Shown: positions 1-12,225 of the stretch, one piece after another
Position numbering within the stretch: position 1 is the stretch's first letter
Layout of the letters: the number at the start of each line of letters is the position of its first letter
Assembly: GCA_037127315.1 (NCBI GenBank)
Contig: JBBBDQ010001942.1
Span: forward strand, 1,281,001 to 1,345,000
Source of the DNA: Ascarosepion bandense
Taxonomy: Eukaryota; Mollusca; Cephalopoda; Sepiida; Sepiidae
Direction of reading: 5' to 3'
Length of the DNA: 64,000 nt
The notes under the pieces: model-generated
What the model saw: only the letters and a program-made list of their open reading frames with translations
The model's database searches: none
What the model was told of the DNA's origin: nothing
Position numbers and translations under genes: made by a program

Positions 1-299
1 TTTTTATCATCAACATTACATTAATTAACAGTGGAAATGGAGTTTTAAAAATTTTTTAAAAATTAGACAAACACTCGTGAGATGCCCAGCCACATGTGTC
101 ATATGATAGCTTTAAAGAAGTCTCCTTTTCAAAAACCACAAAATTACATTACAATCAAATGTAAGAACAATATTAGCAACATCAGAAAAATAACATCCTT
201 GATGTGAAGTGAAGTGAAGTGGCTGAAAGCACTTAGAAAGTAAAAAATAATGGAATACTCCTTATCTCCAGTATGAAAGATTGCTGCCCAAATATACAC

Positions 300-334
300 T
301 GATATATATATATATATATATATGAATGTGTATA

Positions 335-380
<46 letters not shown>
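300..380. repeat. TA/TG microsatellite
   Basis: Mostly alternating TA with short TG/CA interruptions. Apparent ORFs through it (Ile-Tyr repeats) are artefacts of the dinucleotide. Confidence 0.95.
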
Positions 381-381
<1 letters not shown>

Positions 382-407
382 ACAAGTTCATATATATATT
401 TATGTAT

Positions 408-935
408 ATGGAGAGTTCTGGGGATTAAAGAAATGGATTTAACAAATGACATATTTAATTTATTTGACTGAATTATTTTAAATTGATACTCATATTTGAG
501 TAAATATCTGTTTTTAATTAAACTATATTTATATATACTTCTACTGGCCTGATTATTTATGAGAAATCTTTTTAGGAAAATGTGTTTTCATTTGGCAGGA
601 TTCAAACCTGCAACCCCTAACAACATAGGGGAAGCCTCCAATTGATCTGATGCATCTTAGGCCACTCAACCATGAATGATTTCACAGTTTAAATGAAGTC
701 AAATCAAGCCTTATATACACAATTTTTGATTTCTCTGCTCTGAAATGTAATGTAATGTAAACAAATGTAAACAGATAATGTTACAGAAAGTTCTGAAGAT
801 TAACAAAATTGAATTAACAACCAACATATTTAATTCATTTGTTTGAATATTTTTTTCAATCAGACTCATATTTGAGTAGACATTCTGTTTTCAGTTCAAT
901 GGTATATTTATATATACTTCTATCAGTCTGATTAT
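408..935 (-). repeat. tRNA-like composite repeat (T-unit), copy 1
   Basis: On the minus strand a tRNA-like head at about 690-590 has an A-box-like start, a long variable-arm-like stretch as in Leu/Ser tRNAs, and a B-box-like GGTTTGAATCC. It is followed by an AT-rich body at 590-408. A second copy of the same body lies on the other side of the head at 932-779, in the same orientation, so the unit looks like a tandem, partly deleted dimer. The plus-strand copy at 14091-14560 has the same order. A tRNA-derived SINE is the likeliest identity; a functional tRNA gene is unlikely because the acceptor stem does not pair. Confidence 0.55.
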
Positions 936-1337
936 TTAATGATAATATATATATATATATGTTATATCAATAAATTTTGAATTCTACACTCTCTGAATAG
1001 CTATTTCAGCAAGAAAATTCTTGCTTTATCAGCAACGATCAAAAACAAAAATTTATTAATTCAAATATGGTACAAAAATTCACAAACTGAAAGGGGCCCA
1101 AAAATATATCCATACACAGGAAATTAAAAACAAAAAGCAAAAGAGAGGGTGTTATTATGAAAAAAAATTATTTACAATTTATTGTCCAGACATAAAAGGG
1201 GCAGAGACAGAGATTCCTGACTCAATATTAGAAGAATTTGGATTTAAAATATATATATATATTAAAAGAATTTGGATTTGAAATATATATATATATTAGA
1301 AGAATTTGGATTAAAAATATTAGAAGAATCTGGATTT

Positions 1338-1373
<36 letters not shown>

Positions 1374-1530
1374 GTGTAGATATAAAAGAATCCAAAGGAG
1401 TATGCTGTACATAAGGTGGTATGATAACTCTCTAGTTTACATATGTAAAAAAAAGATCTTACATGAATCATGTAAAATCTTCTGTACAATAACGATGGAG
1501 GCTGATGATGGTTTACCTGAAATAGGCCCA
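936..1530. repeat. AT-rich spacer with short tandem units
   Basis: From about 1230 to 1370 a roughly 35-45 bp unit (AGAAGAATTTGGATT plus a TA run) repeats about four times. The rest is AT-rich and unassigned. A weak hammerhead-like fold at 1497-1537 is discussed under findings. Confidence 0.6.
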
Positions 1531-1533
1531 TAC

Positions 1534-1567
1534 TTCTGCTTAACCATGTAATAATGTGTCTGTTTTA

Positions 1568-1609
<42 letters not shown>

Positions 1610-1643
1610 TAAAACAGACACATTATTACATGGTTAAGCAGAA
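1534..1643. repeat. Near-perfect palindrome centred on a TA tract
   Basis: Positions 1534-1572 and 1605-1643 are reverse complements with no mismatch seen, separated by about 32 bp of TA. The whole 110 bp can fold into one hairpin. It directly abuts the FB element that starts at about 1643. Confidence 0.9.
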
Positions 1644-1966
1644 ATGTAAACTTATTAATATAATCATTTTGAAAAACCCTCTGAATACATAGGCGGAAGG
1701 AAAAATGGTAATAAAAAAAGAAAGAGCTAAGCACTTGAACATCAGTCAAAGTATGTAGCCCAAAGAAGAAACCAAGACGAGTAACCTAAAACAAAAAGTG
1801 CTCAATACACAAGTAGAGCAAACAAAATAAGTAACTATCCTAAAGAGCCAACGAACCTACCAAGGTTTCACCTAATCGGATCTTCAGGGAAGGTTGGCTC
1901 CCTGAAGATCCAATTAGGTGAAACCTTGGTAGGTTCATTGGCTCTTTAGGTTCGTTACTATATATC
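1643..1966 (+). mobile_element. Foldback-type repeat FB, copy 1
   Basis: A roughly 320-bp unit also present at 53199-53520. It ends in a long hairpin: 1839-1890 pairs with 1899-1950 (about 52 bp per arm, few mismatches, 8-base loop). No coding capacity is seen. Both copies are bordered by TA-rich sequence. It could be a foldback or hairpin-ended MITE, or a fragment of a larger element. The repeat itself is certain; the class is not. Confidence 0.7.
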
Positions 1967-2199
1967 CTATATAAGGAATTAAAAATCCGTCTAGGTTAAC
2001 ATACATATGAGAAAAAATTAAATCCAATATGTTGTAAATGAAATGTTCTCTAATTTAATTATATCTAATATGGTTACTTGCCATAAATAGGCACAGTCCA
2101 TTGTCACAAATGGGGAAGAGCAGGAAGTATGTGGAGTCTTAATCTAAAACATCAGAAATGGGATCATAGAACTGTGATTTAGTTGGATGTTGTCTCAAG

Positions 2200-5100
2200 A
2201 AGATGTTAAGTATAGCACTCAGCAACTGAGTATAGATTCCATTGAGCTTAAAGTCCAGGGTTTTAGTTAATGTCCAAACAGTGTCATCATATATCAACTT
2301 CACCTCTGCTTCTAGATTCCATTGAGCTTAAAGTCCAGGGTTTTAGTTAATGTCCAAACAGTGTCATCATATATCAACTTCACCTCTGCTTCTAGATTCC
2401 ATTGAGCTTAAAGTCCAGGGTTTTAGTTAATGTCCAAACAGTGTCATCATATATCAACTTCACCTCTGCTTCTAGATTCCATTGAGCTTAAAGTCCAGGG
2501 TTTTAGTTAATGTCCAAACAGTGTCATCATATATCAACTTCACCTCTGCCTGTAGTTTCCATTGAGCTTAAAGTCCAGGATTTTAGTTAATGTCCAAACA
2601 GTGTCATCATATATCAACTTCACCTCTGCTTCTAGATTCCATTGAGCTTAAAGTCCAGGATTTTAGTTAATGTCCAAACAGTGTCATCATATATCAACTT
2701 CACCTCTGCTTCTAGATTCCATTGAGCTTAAAGTCCAGGGTTTTAGTTAATGTCCAAACAGTGTCATCATATATCAACTTCACCTCTGCTTCTAGATTCC
2801 ATTGAGCTTAAAGTCCAGGGTTTTAGTTAATGTCCAAACAGTGTCATCATATATCAACTTCACCTCTGCCTGTAGTTTCCATTGAGCTTAAAGTCCAGGA
2901 TTTTAGTTAATGTCCAAACAGTGTCATCATATATCAACTTCACCTCTGCTTCTAGATTCCATTGAGCTTAAAGTCCAGGGTTTTAGTTAATGTCCAAACA
3001 GTGTCATCATATATCAACTTCACCTCTGCTTCTAGATTCCATTGAGCTTAAAGTCCAGGGTTTTAGTTAATGTCCAAACAGTGTCATCATATATCAACTT
3101 CACCTCTGCTTCTAGATTCCATTGAGCTTAAAGTCCAGGATTTTAGTTAATGTCCAAACAGTGTCATCATATATCAACTTCACCTCTGCCTGTAGTTTCC
3201 ATTGAGCTTAAAGTCCAGGATTTTAGTTAATGTCCAAACAGTGTCATCATATATCAACTTCACCTCTGCTTGTAGATTCCATTGAGCTTAAAGTCCAGGA
3301 TTTTAGTTAATGTCCAAACAGTGTCATCATATATCAACTTCACCTCTGCTTGTAGATTCCATTGAGCTTAAAGTCCAGGATTTTAGTTAATGTCCAAACA
3401 GTGTCATCATATATCAACTTCACCTCTGCTTCTAGATTCCATTGAGCTTAAAGTCCAGGGTTTTAGTTAATGTCCAAACAGTGTCATCATATATCAACTT
3501 CACCTCTGCTTGTAGTTTCCATTGAGCTTAAAGTCTAGGGTTTTAGTTAATGTCCAAACAGTGTCATCATATATCAACTTCACCTCTGCTTTCTAGATTC
3601 CATTGAGCTTAAAGTCCAGGGTTTTACACGTCCAAACAGTGTCATCATATATCAACTTCACCTCTGCTTCTAGATTCCATTATTTTTTAAAGTCCAGGGA
3701 TTTTTAGTTAATGTCCAAACAGTGTCATCATATATCAACTTCACCTCTGCTTCTCTAGATTCCATTGAGCTTAGTCCAGGGTTTTAGTTAATGTCCAAAC
3801 AGTGTCATCATATATCAACTTCACCTCTGCTTCTAGACTTTACTGAGCTTAAAGTCCAGGGTTTAGTTAATGTCCAAACAGTGTCATCATATATCAACTT
3901 CACCTCTGTTTAGATTCCATTGAGTTTAAAGTCCAGGTTTTAGTTAATGTCCAAACAGTGTCATATATCAACTTCACCTCTGGCTTTCTAGATTCCATTG
4001 AGCTTAAAGTCCAGGGTTTTAGTTAATGTCCAAACAGTGTCATCATATAACAACTTCACCTCTGCTTCTAGATTCCATTGAGCTTAAAGTCCAGGGTTTT
4101 AGTTAATGTCCAAACAGTGTCATCATATATCAACTCCCAATTCTTGCCTGTATTTCCATTGAGCTTAAAGTCCAGGATTTTAGTTAATGTCCAAACAGTG
4201 TCATCATATATTTCAACTTCACCTCTGCTTCTAGATTCCATTGAGCTTAAAGTCCAGGTTTAGTTAATGTCCAAACAGTGTCATCATATATCAACTTCAC
4301 CTCTGCTTCTAGATTCCATTGAGCTTAAAGTCCAGGTTTGCAGAAGTTAATGTCCAAACAGTGTCATCATATATCAACTTCACCTCTGCTTCTAGATTCC
4401 ATTGAGTTTAAAGTCCAGGGTTTTAGTTAATGTCCAAACAGTGTCATCATATATCAACTTCACCTCTGCCTGTAGTTTCCATTGAGCTTAAAGTCCAGGA
4501 TTTTAGTTAATGTCCAAACAGTGTCATCATATATCAACTTCACCTCTGCTTCTAGATTCCATTGTAATGAGCTGAAACCAGGTTTTGTGTTAATGTCCAA
4601 ACAGTGTCATCATATATCAACTTCACCTCTGCTTCTTAGATTCCATTGAGCTTAAAGTCCAGGGTTTTTTTTAGTTAATGTCCAAACAGTGTCATCATAT
4701 ATCAACTTCACCTCTCTGCTTCTAGATTCCCATTAGAGCTAAAGTCCAGGGTTTTAGTTAATGTCCAAACAGTGTCATCATATATCAACTTCACCTCTGC
4801 CTGTAGTTTCCATTGAGCTTAAAGCTTCAGGGTTTTAGTTAATGTCCAAACAGTGTCATCATATATCAACTTCACCTCTGCTTCTAGATTCATTGAGCTT
4901 AAAGTCCAGGGTTTTAGTTAATGTCCAAACAGTGTCATCATATATCAACTTCCCCACCTCTGCTTCTAGATTCAATGGAGCTTAAAGTCCAGGATTTTAG
5001 TTAATGTCCAAACAGTGTCATCATATATCAACTTCACCTCTGCTTGTAGATTCCATTGAGCTTAAAGTCCTGGGTTTTAGTTAATGTCCAAACAGTGTCA

Positions 5101-5762
5101 TCATATATCAACTTCACCTCTGCTTGTAGATTCCATTGAGCTTAAAGTCCAGGGTTTTAGTTAATGTCCAAACAGTGTCATCATATATCAACTTCACCTC
5201 TGCTTCTAGATTCCATTGAGCTTAAAGTCCAGGGTTTTAGTTAATGTCCAAACAGTGTCATCATATATCAACTTCACCTCTGCTTCTAGATTCCATTGAG
5301 CTTAAAGTCCAGGGTTTTAGTTAATGTCCAAACAGTGTCATCATATATCAACTTCACCTCTGCTTCTAGATTCCATTGAGCTTAAAGTCCAGGGTTTTAG
5401 TTAATGTCCAAACAGTGTCATCATATATCAACTTCACCTCTGCCTGTAGTTTCCATTGAGCTTAAAGTCCAGGATTTTAGTTAATGTCCAAACAGTGTCA
5501 TCATATATCAACTTCACCTCTGCTTCTAGATTCCATTGAGCTTAAAGTCCAGGGTTTTAGTTAATGTCCAAACAGTGTCATCATATATCAACTTCACCTC
5601 TGCCTGTAGTTTCCATTGAGCTTAAAGTCCAGGATTTTAGTTAATGTCCAAACAGTGTCATCATATATCAACTTCACCTCTGCTTCTAGATTCCATTGAG
5701 CTTAAAGTCCAGGGTTTTAGTTAATGTCCAAACAGTGTCATCATATATCAACATCACCTCTA
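2200..5762 (+). repeat. 80-bp satellite array, about 44 units
   Basis: The period is 80 bp, measured from repeated TCTAGATTCC positions (2311, 2391 and on). Each unit holds a stretch from CCATTGAGCTTAAAGTCCAG to CAACTTCACCTCTGC. Two main subtypes differ at the junction (TTCTAGATTCC against CTGTAGTTTCC) and at the base after AGTCCAG (GG or GA). The outer parts (2230-3590, 5000-5760) are almost perfectly regular. The middle (3590-4990) carries many one- to several-base indels. The array starts abruptly after unique sequence at about 2200 and ends at 5762. Short ORFs inside it are not genes. Confidence 0.97.
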
Positions 5763-6145
5763 CAGTGGCTCGAAATAATTGCCACATGAGGCAGACTTGT
5801 AGATTCTCTTGTTAAACAAGTCCCAAACAATAGCTTATGTTCAATACTTTGTGAATATTAAACTAAACAAATGATGTTCTTTTTATCATTGAATAATTAA
5901 GATATTGTCTTAAAAGAAGAATAATGAGGATTAAAAAAGGAAATGTTTACTCAAATGAAGGCTAAAGTGTCATTCAAGGAAGAGCGTTACTGAACAAAAT
6001 GTGCAGTATGAATAGAAGAGGAGGTGGTAGAAAGTGAATTTTGTGAGAATAAGCTGGATAGATAATAAATGACCTTTGACATTAAGAGGTTAAAATTTGT
6101 GACATAGGAATATGTGACATTCATACACACATACTACAATCAATA
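5763..6145. other. Unassigned AT-rich sequence
   Basis: No coding region, repeat partner or RNA gene recognised. Confidence 0.6.
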
Positions 6146-6848
6146 TCTAAACTTATTTATTAATGCAACTTTGTGTGTGTGTGTGTCCGTTAACTATAGA
6201 CTCCAAAACAGCTGAACCAATTTTCTTGAAGATTTACACAGTTGTACTATAAGCGTATGCGAGTATTCTTAGCTAGGTTTTGTGTCGAGGCACCCCCAAT
6301 AAATATCGAAAATTGATAATTGAAAAAATCGGGTTATAGAAGGAGTGGTCTGATTTTAATCAAATTTGATGCACTCATAGACAAAGACATAAGAAACGAT
6401 ATTCAGAAGTTTCAAGGTTGCAGTTCTTACAATAGTGCAGAAAATCGATAATATATATATATATAAAAGGCAAGATGTTTGTGTGTGTGTGTCTGTTTAT
6501 CTGTTTGTCTGTATTTTTTCAGCCCTTTAATTTTAGTTTTTGCTTTGTGTTTGGCACTAAGTAGGTATAATTGTAGTTCATAGTCTCAGCCATGATACCA
6601 TTTACTCAGAGGACTTATTTAGCCTTCAAAATTCAGTTTACAACGAAAAAGACTTATTTGATATCGATACCAGGAAATCAAAATTTGACTTACATCCATT
6701 CATTTTTTTTCTTTCAGTCTACGGTTTTGCTTTAACTGGAAACAACTATTGCTTTTTAGTCTTTCGTGCCAATATCCAAAGAGTCTGAGCTGCAGGATTA
6801 GCTTTAAAGCTTTCATTATACCCAAGCAACACCGGGCTATACTGCTAG
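6146..6848 (+). mobile_element. Non-autonomous Helitron, copy 1
   Basis: It begins TCTAAACTTAT and ends CTGCTAG, inserted between A and T with no target duplication, which is the Helitron signature (5' TC, 3' CTRR, A|T target). Homologous copies are at 25683-26439 and 41187-41978, both on the minus strand. Inside are a GT run near the 5' end, an internal TA run near 6450 and no ORF. It must depend on an autonomous Rep/helicase source elsewhere. Its layout resembles the short Helitrons and Helentrons common in invertebrates. Confidence 0.85.
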
Positions 6849-6871
6849 TTCCTTTTATATACATGCTCACA

Positions 6872-7075
6872 TTGGATGTGCATTGTGATGCAGTAGATAT
6901 TGTCTCATAATGAGAAATTGGAGAGCTGAACTTGTTGCATACACTTATGTGAAAATAACCTTAGGAAAGTTATTAATCTATCACTCCTCCCTCCAACTTT
7001 TATAAGTTAAAGAGTAGGATAAATTGGGTTCTATAGCCTTTGTTATTAACCAGTCTACCTTGCCTGGAGAGAAAA
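6872..7075 (+). mobile_element. SINE-A, decayed copy
   Basis: Recognisable by the TGCATTGTGATGCAG head, the GGTTCTATAGCC core and AACCAGTCTACC. It is heavily diverged and lacks the 3' CTGACTGA end. Confidence 0.75.
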
Positions 7076-7218
7076 GGGCTTTGCATAGAATCAATACTTC
7101 TACCTGAAAAAAAAAGGCAAGTTAAAATGGCATCAAAGATTCCCTGGCAAGGGATTGTCGCTGTGCTATACTCTACTTGGAGCCATGGGATTTATGTATA
7201 TAGATGCATACACAAACA

Positions 7219-7898
<680 letters not shown>

Positions 7899-7899
7899 T

Positions 7900-8121
7900 A
7901 TGTATTAAAAACAGAAATAGGGTTGTTCCAATGAGAGAAATTGGTATAGAATAAAAAGTCTGAGAAGCCGTGAACGTTTTTTTTAAAAGTGTATATTTAT
8001 TGTTTTTATTATTATTTATATTAGTTGCTTCTTGTATGACACACAGAGTGTCCGTTATGGCATAAGTAATAATAATTTTCACTTTTAAAAAAATGTTCAC
8101 GGTGTCTTGCATTTTTTATTC
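7900..8121. repeat. Interspersed repeat with internal inverted arms
   Basis: Positions 7905-8000 match 34280-34385 on the opposite strand (shared TTCCAATGAGAGAAATTG and AGAAGCC.TGAAC). The stretch also contains imperfect inverted arms (GTGAACGTTTTTTTTAAAAG at about 7970 against its complement at about 8085). Confidence 0.65.
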
Positions 8122-8122
8122 T

Positions 8123-8123
8123 G

Positions 8124-8205
<82 letters not shown>
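8123..8205. repeat. Palindromic compound microsatellite
   Basis: A TA run and a GT run are followed by a CA run and a TA run, so the two halves are reverse complements meeting at GTGTACAC. Confidence 0.95.
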
Positions 8206-8206
<1 letters not shown>

Positions 8207-8369
8207 ATGTAGCGTAAAATATGCATACAGGATGGGATGGCTACAGAGTGTGATTGCTAACTGGTAACCTTTTTATATTTTTTATTTTGCACATGCTTAT
8301 TGATTATTTTTTGATTGTTATTTTGATATATTAGGGTCAGTTCAGCACTATCTGTGAGAAAAAGAGCTT

Positions 8370-9140
8370 CTTCTTCTTCTATGTGCCTTGTCCTTTCAGG
8401 ATGTAGGCAATCATGGCTTTTTACATCTCCCTATCGCTGGTGGCTCTTAGCACGCTTTCTCCTGTTACACCATGCAACCCCCATTCTGTCATCCGCTTTG
8501 TTATCCACTGCTTTCTTCTGTTGCTTTTTCCCTCTATCTGGCCTGTCAGTATCACGTTCTCCAAGCCCTCCTTCCTCATTGCATATCCCGAGAACTTCAG
8601 TTGTCTCTTCCTGCTGCTCACTATTAATTTTCTTTTGTTGCCATTCTTTCCAACACCTCATCATTGCTCACATGCTCGGTCCATGATATCGCAGCATCCT
8701 TTGGTAGAATCACATTTCCACTGCTTCAAGTTTTTCCTTCATCTTTGATGATATTGTCCAACATTCACTGCCATATTGAAGAATTGACATCACACAGCAA
8801 TCTAGTACTCTCTTCCTTGTTTCTAGTGAACTTTTCCTGTGTCTTAATACTTTACTCAGCTTCTAGAAGGCGTCCTTCGCCATGCCAATTTGCTTTTGAA
8901 TCTTTGTGTCGCACTTTCCATCTCCTGTTAGAACACTTGCTAGGTATTTAAATTTTTGTACTTACTTGATTCTAGTATCCCCCATCTGTATTTGGCATTT
9001 TGGGTTGCTCATTTTGCTGATGACCATGTATTTGGTTTTCTTGCAGTTTATTTAGTCCTTTTTTGTCACTCTCTTCTGCTACCTTCTATAGGATGTCTTG
9101 TAGTTTCCTTTCCATGTCAGCTATCAGCACTGTTTTGGAA
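8370..9140 (-). pseudogene. LINE-F reverse-transcriptase 3' part, broken
   Basis: Read on the minus strand this is the C-terminal half of a LINE endonuclease/reverse-transcriptase polyprotein of the kind annotated as F52C9.6-like in invertebrates. Landmarks in order are KFKYL near 8955, then YGSECWTISS, RKRQLKF, MRKEGLEN, LTGQIEGK and LRAT.DRE.WKAMIA near 8400. Several stops and frameshifts break it, including one after MKEKLEAVEM. Nothing upstream of the late RT domain is present, so it is a 5'-truncated dead insertion. At least ten related fragments lie in the window. Confidence 0.85.
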
Positions 9141-9704
9141 ATGGCATGCTGTACTGCTTAGCATTTGTATCGGAAGCACCAATACAATTATTTCAGTGTG
9201 TTTTGGTGTCAGTCTGACAACAGCGCCGAGGATTCGGAAAGAGTTGGATGAGCCTAATGGTGATTACGAAGGTATGGCAGCTCAGAAAACATGCTCTGAT
9301 TTTTCTGATAAAAACAAACTCCTAAATTTGTTGTGAGGGCTTCAGACTCAGCATGAAGGTCTACATCGAGTGCTTTGAGAAGATAGTGCTTACCTGGGTC
9401 AAGAGGATGGCTGATTATGTCTGGCAATAGAAATCTCCACCATGACACACAAATAGGAGAACCCAGTCATGGCTGTAAGACAATTTCAGCAACCATATCA
9501 TCCCTTACATCTGCCCACCTAATTCCCCAGACTACAACCCCCTTGATTATTATGTGTAAGGCACAACTGAGGGAGAAACCAACAAAACTTTTTATCGCAC
9601 AAAAGATTAACTGAAGGCAAGAATTATGGCAGCATTCTCTGACTTAAACAAGAAGACTGTCTGCAGGAGGTTCCAAAATAATCTGGAGGCTGTAATTGAA
9701 GCCA
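9140..9704 (+). pseudogene. Mariner-family transposase relic
   Basis: Conceptual reading gives N-SPDYNPLDYYV near 9530, then a stretch like GTTEGETNKTF, LKARIMAAFSDLNKKTV near 9615 and RRFQNNLEAVIEA near 9670. This order matches the C-terminal third of mariner-type transposases, where the PDYNPLDYY block carries the last catalytic acidic residue. Several stops and frame changes make it non-functional. It is interrupted at about 9705 by a LINE-J tail. Sequence after 10153 looks like the continuation of the transposon's 3' end. Confidence 0.7.
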
Positions 9705-10153
9705 CCATTTTTTTATTTTTTTTTTTTATTTTTATTTTTTTTTTTTCAATCATTTCACCCCGAGCAAGGCGGAAACGCTACTGATGTGCAGGGGGCTACA
9801 TAAATGTAAAAACATTAATTAGAAAAGAGTGAGGAGTACAAACTAGTTGGAAAGGAACAATAGAAAGCTGAGAAAGCAGGTGCGATGACAGATACATAGG
9901 TGGAGAGAAAGGGAAGGTTATACAGGGGTGGGGAGAGAGCTAGAGTCCAGTGGTTAGTAGATGAGTATTGACTTTGCATTTAAATTTCTGGAGGTTGTAG
10001 CCGTCAGGAAAGCAAGAATACGGGAGCGAGTTCTACAGACGGGAAGTGCGAGAGAAGAAGCTGCAGGAGTAGAATTGTCGTCTGCATTTGGCTAACCTGA
10101 CTGTGAATGGGTGGGACCCAGTTGCTAGTCTGGTTGCATGAGTAAACACCTGT
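9705..10153 (-). mobile_element. LINE-J 3' end, 5'-truncated
   Basis: A T-rich run (the poly-A end on the minus strand) is followed by the family tail containing CACCCCGAGCAAGGCGG and GTGCAGGGGGCTACAT. Then comes the minus-strand end of the RT ORF (SLPYSCFPDGYNLQ-like, about 9960-10030). Insertion into a mariner relic fits the flanks. Confidence 0.85.
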
Positions 10154-11000
10154 ACTGAATAAATTTACTCTTTAGTATTTCAATATATTTTTGTGTAATT
10201 TTTGTAACAGTATCTATTAAAATGAGATGTCAGTATGTTGTATTGTTGAGGTGGATACGATACACAAAGAAAGTTTGCTATGGTATTATTCAGCACAATA
10301 TTCGTACTAAACAGATATACACAGAACAGTACAATCATCACCATGACAGACAAGACAGAACTTACAACACAGAAAGGAGGGGTTTAGATCACAAAAGCCG
10401 CAGAAGTATTCGATTCGAATATTACTTGAATAGCACTCGAATGCTACTATTCTTTACCTAAATAACCCATTTCAAGTGATGGGCTGTTTCATCATTGAGA
10501 GTGCTGCAGGGGTGTCAGCCACTCTCCAGCACAGGGTTATTTTTATTTTGTGTCAATTAAACGACAATTTATCCATCGCACCCTGTAAAACATATATTCA
10601 TATAACACACGCACACAGATACATATTCATTTATATATATCACACACACAGCTATATACACCTATCTCTATTTATGAGATGAGGTATTTAATTATTCAAC
10701 TTTTTAACCTGAAAGATTTCAAGTTGGTGTTAAAAATTGCTGCAAAGCAATTTATTTAAGACAGAGTAATCTATATTATAACATGTTTCCAATTTGTATT
10801 TATATACATTGTAACCATTTTCAATTTTTCTTGTTGAACTGTTTGCCTATATTGCATATGATTCATTATAGTATCTAATTATTTATTATTTATAATATTA
10901 TAAATATTTATAAGTATCTAATTATTTATTATATATAATATTATTTATTATTTTATTACTTTTTGCCTATATTGCATATGATTCATTATAGTATCTAATT
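10154..11000. repeat. Mariner 3' flank, repeat E and AT-rich repeats
   Basis: 10154-10220 is probable mariner 3' sequence. About 10270-10545 shares blocks (TTATTCAGCACA, ACAGAACTTACAACAC-like, GGGGTG.CAGC.ACTCT) with 45780-46050 and may be an LTR-like repeat E. 10849-10884 is duplicated at 10967-11000. Confidence 0.55.
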
Positions 11001-11670
11001 AGAATACAAATTTGTATTACATGTCGATATGAATGTAAATACTGCCTCATGAAAATTGTGATATAGTAGATGGAAATGGGTATCGTAGATTTATGTGGGA
11101 GGCATGAAACATTTGCACCAAGAACTCTGCTTCTCAAGTGTTGAATGAGAAGAGTGGTCTGTGCATTCCTAAGAATGATATCAGAATTCCTAAAGTTACC
11201 ATAAATGCTTCCAAGAATAGAAAAATTTCCAAGGAGAAAATCTTGCCAGCCTAAATCGGAATCTTTTCAGAAGCACTGCAGTGAGATTCAGGATTTGTGA
11301 AAGGGTTGAAATTGAAAAGTCAAGCTGTGCAGATATCTTCGAGCGGCAAAAGAAATCTTCTACGAGACCAGCATTCATGATAATCAGTAATAATTCTGCT
11401 GCTGATGCAGATGCATTATGAGCGCAAATGAAAGTCAGTCATGCGAACATATAGAGATAAGCGTTTCAAACAGGTAGAGAAACAGTTGAACTGTCTGTTG
11501 ATTGATTTGTTTTTTTTACAGTTTATCAATCTTTTAATGGTTATTTAAAGCTGAAGCTTATTTTGGTTTGTAAGATAATTTTTTTCTTTTTTTTGTACTA
11601 AAAATTCTCTTTTGAGAGTAGATGAGAAATAAAGAATAAGCTTCCAATAAAAAGAATAAACGAAATTAAG
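11001..11670. other. Unassigned sequence
   Basis: I see no supported gene or repeat partner. The minus-strand ORF of 60 codons at 11196-11378 has no recognisable feature. Confidence 0.5.
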
Positions 11671-11674
11671 ACCT

Positions 11675-12225
11675 TATATTTGTTGCCATTTGTACGACAT
11701 TTTGGCCGTTATATGCTCCGGCCTTTTTCACGTGCTAGGAATTTTGAACAGAACCCTTTATTACAATCTCTATATGATCTTCATTCCTTATATAGTAGTG
11801 CCTCTTTTGGTAGTCATGAGTTATCTCCCTCTAACCCTAAGTTACTTGTTCAACATTGCTGTAGCCTGTAAATTACAATTCTTTGGGTCAAGTCACAGGA
11901 ACTAATCAACGTCTATAACTACTGGACACATGGCCCAGTGGATATAGACATTGGTTACAGGCTACAGCAATGGTGAACAAGTAACTTACAGGGTTAGAGG
12001 GAGACAACTCATGACTACCAAAAGAGGCACTACTACACAAGGAATGAAGATCATATACACCAGTGAATGTAATAAAGGGTGTGGTTCAAAATTCCTAGCA
12101 CCTGAAGAAGGCTGGAGCGTACAACGATTGAAACATTGTATAAATGGCAACAAAGATGGGGACAAAAGTCTGAATAATGTAAATACTGTAAATACCACAT
12201 TATCTCAAAAATATAGATAAATAGA
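11675..12225. mobile_element. PLE-B terminal repeats, head-to-head inverted pair
   Basis: 11675-11930 and 11945-12215 are reverse complements of each other (about 250 bp arms). Each contains the family blocks for the CTGAAGAAGGC...GAAAC motif, TAGGAATTTTGAAC and TTTGGGTCAAGTCACAGGAA. The same pair of termini flanks a GIY-YIG ORF at 39055-40112, so this locus is interpreted as Penelope-like termini with the internal region lost. The flanking direction (inverted) fits what is known for Penelope-like elements. Confidence 0.65.

Noticed and set aside
590..690. Possible Leu/Ser tRNA gene on the minus strand
   Set aside because: Arms pair poorly and the same degenerate unit recurs at 14290-14390 with different substitutions.
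4078..4263. 61-codon ORF in the satellite array
   Set aside because: Opens only because of indels in the disordered core of the 80-bp array.
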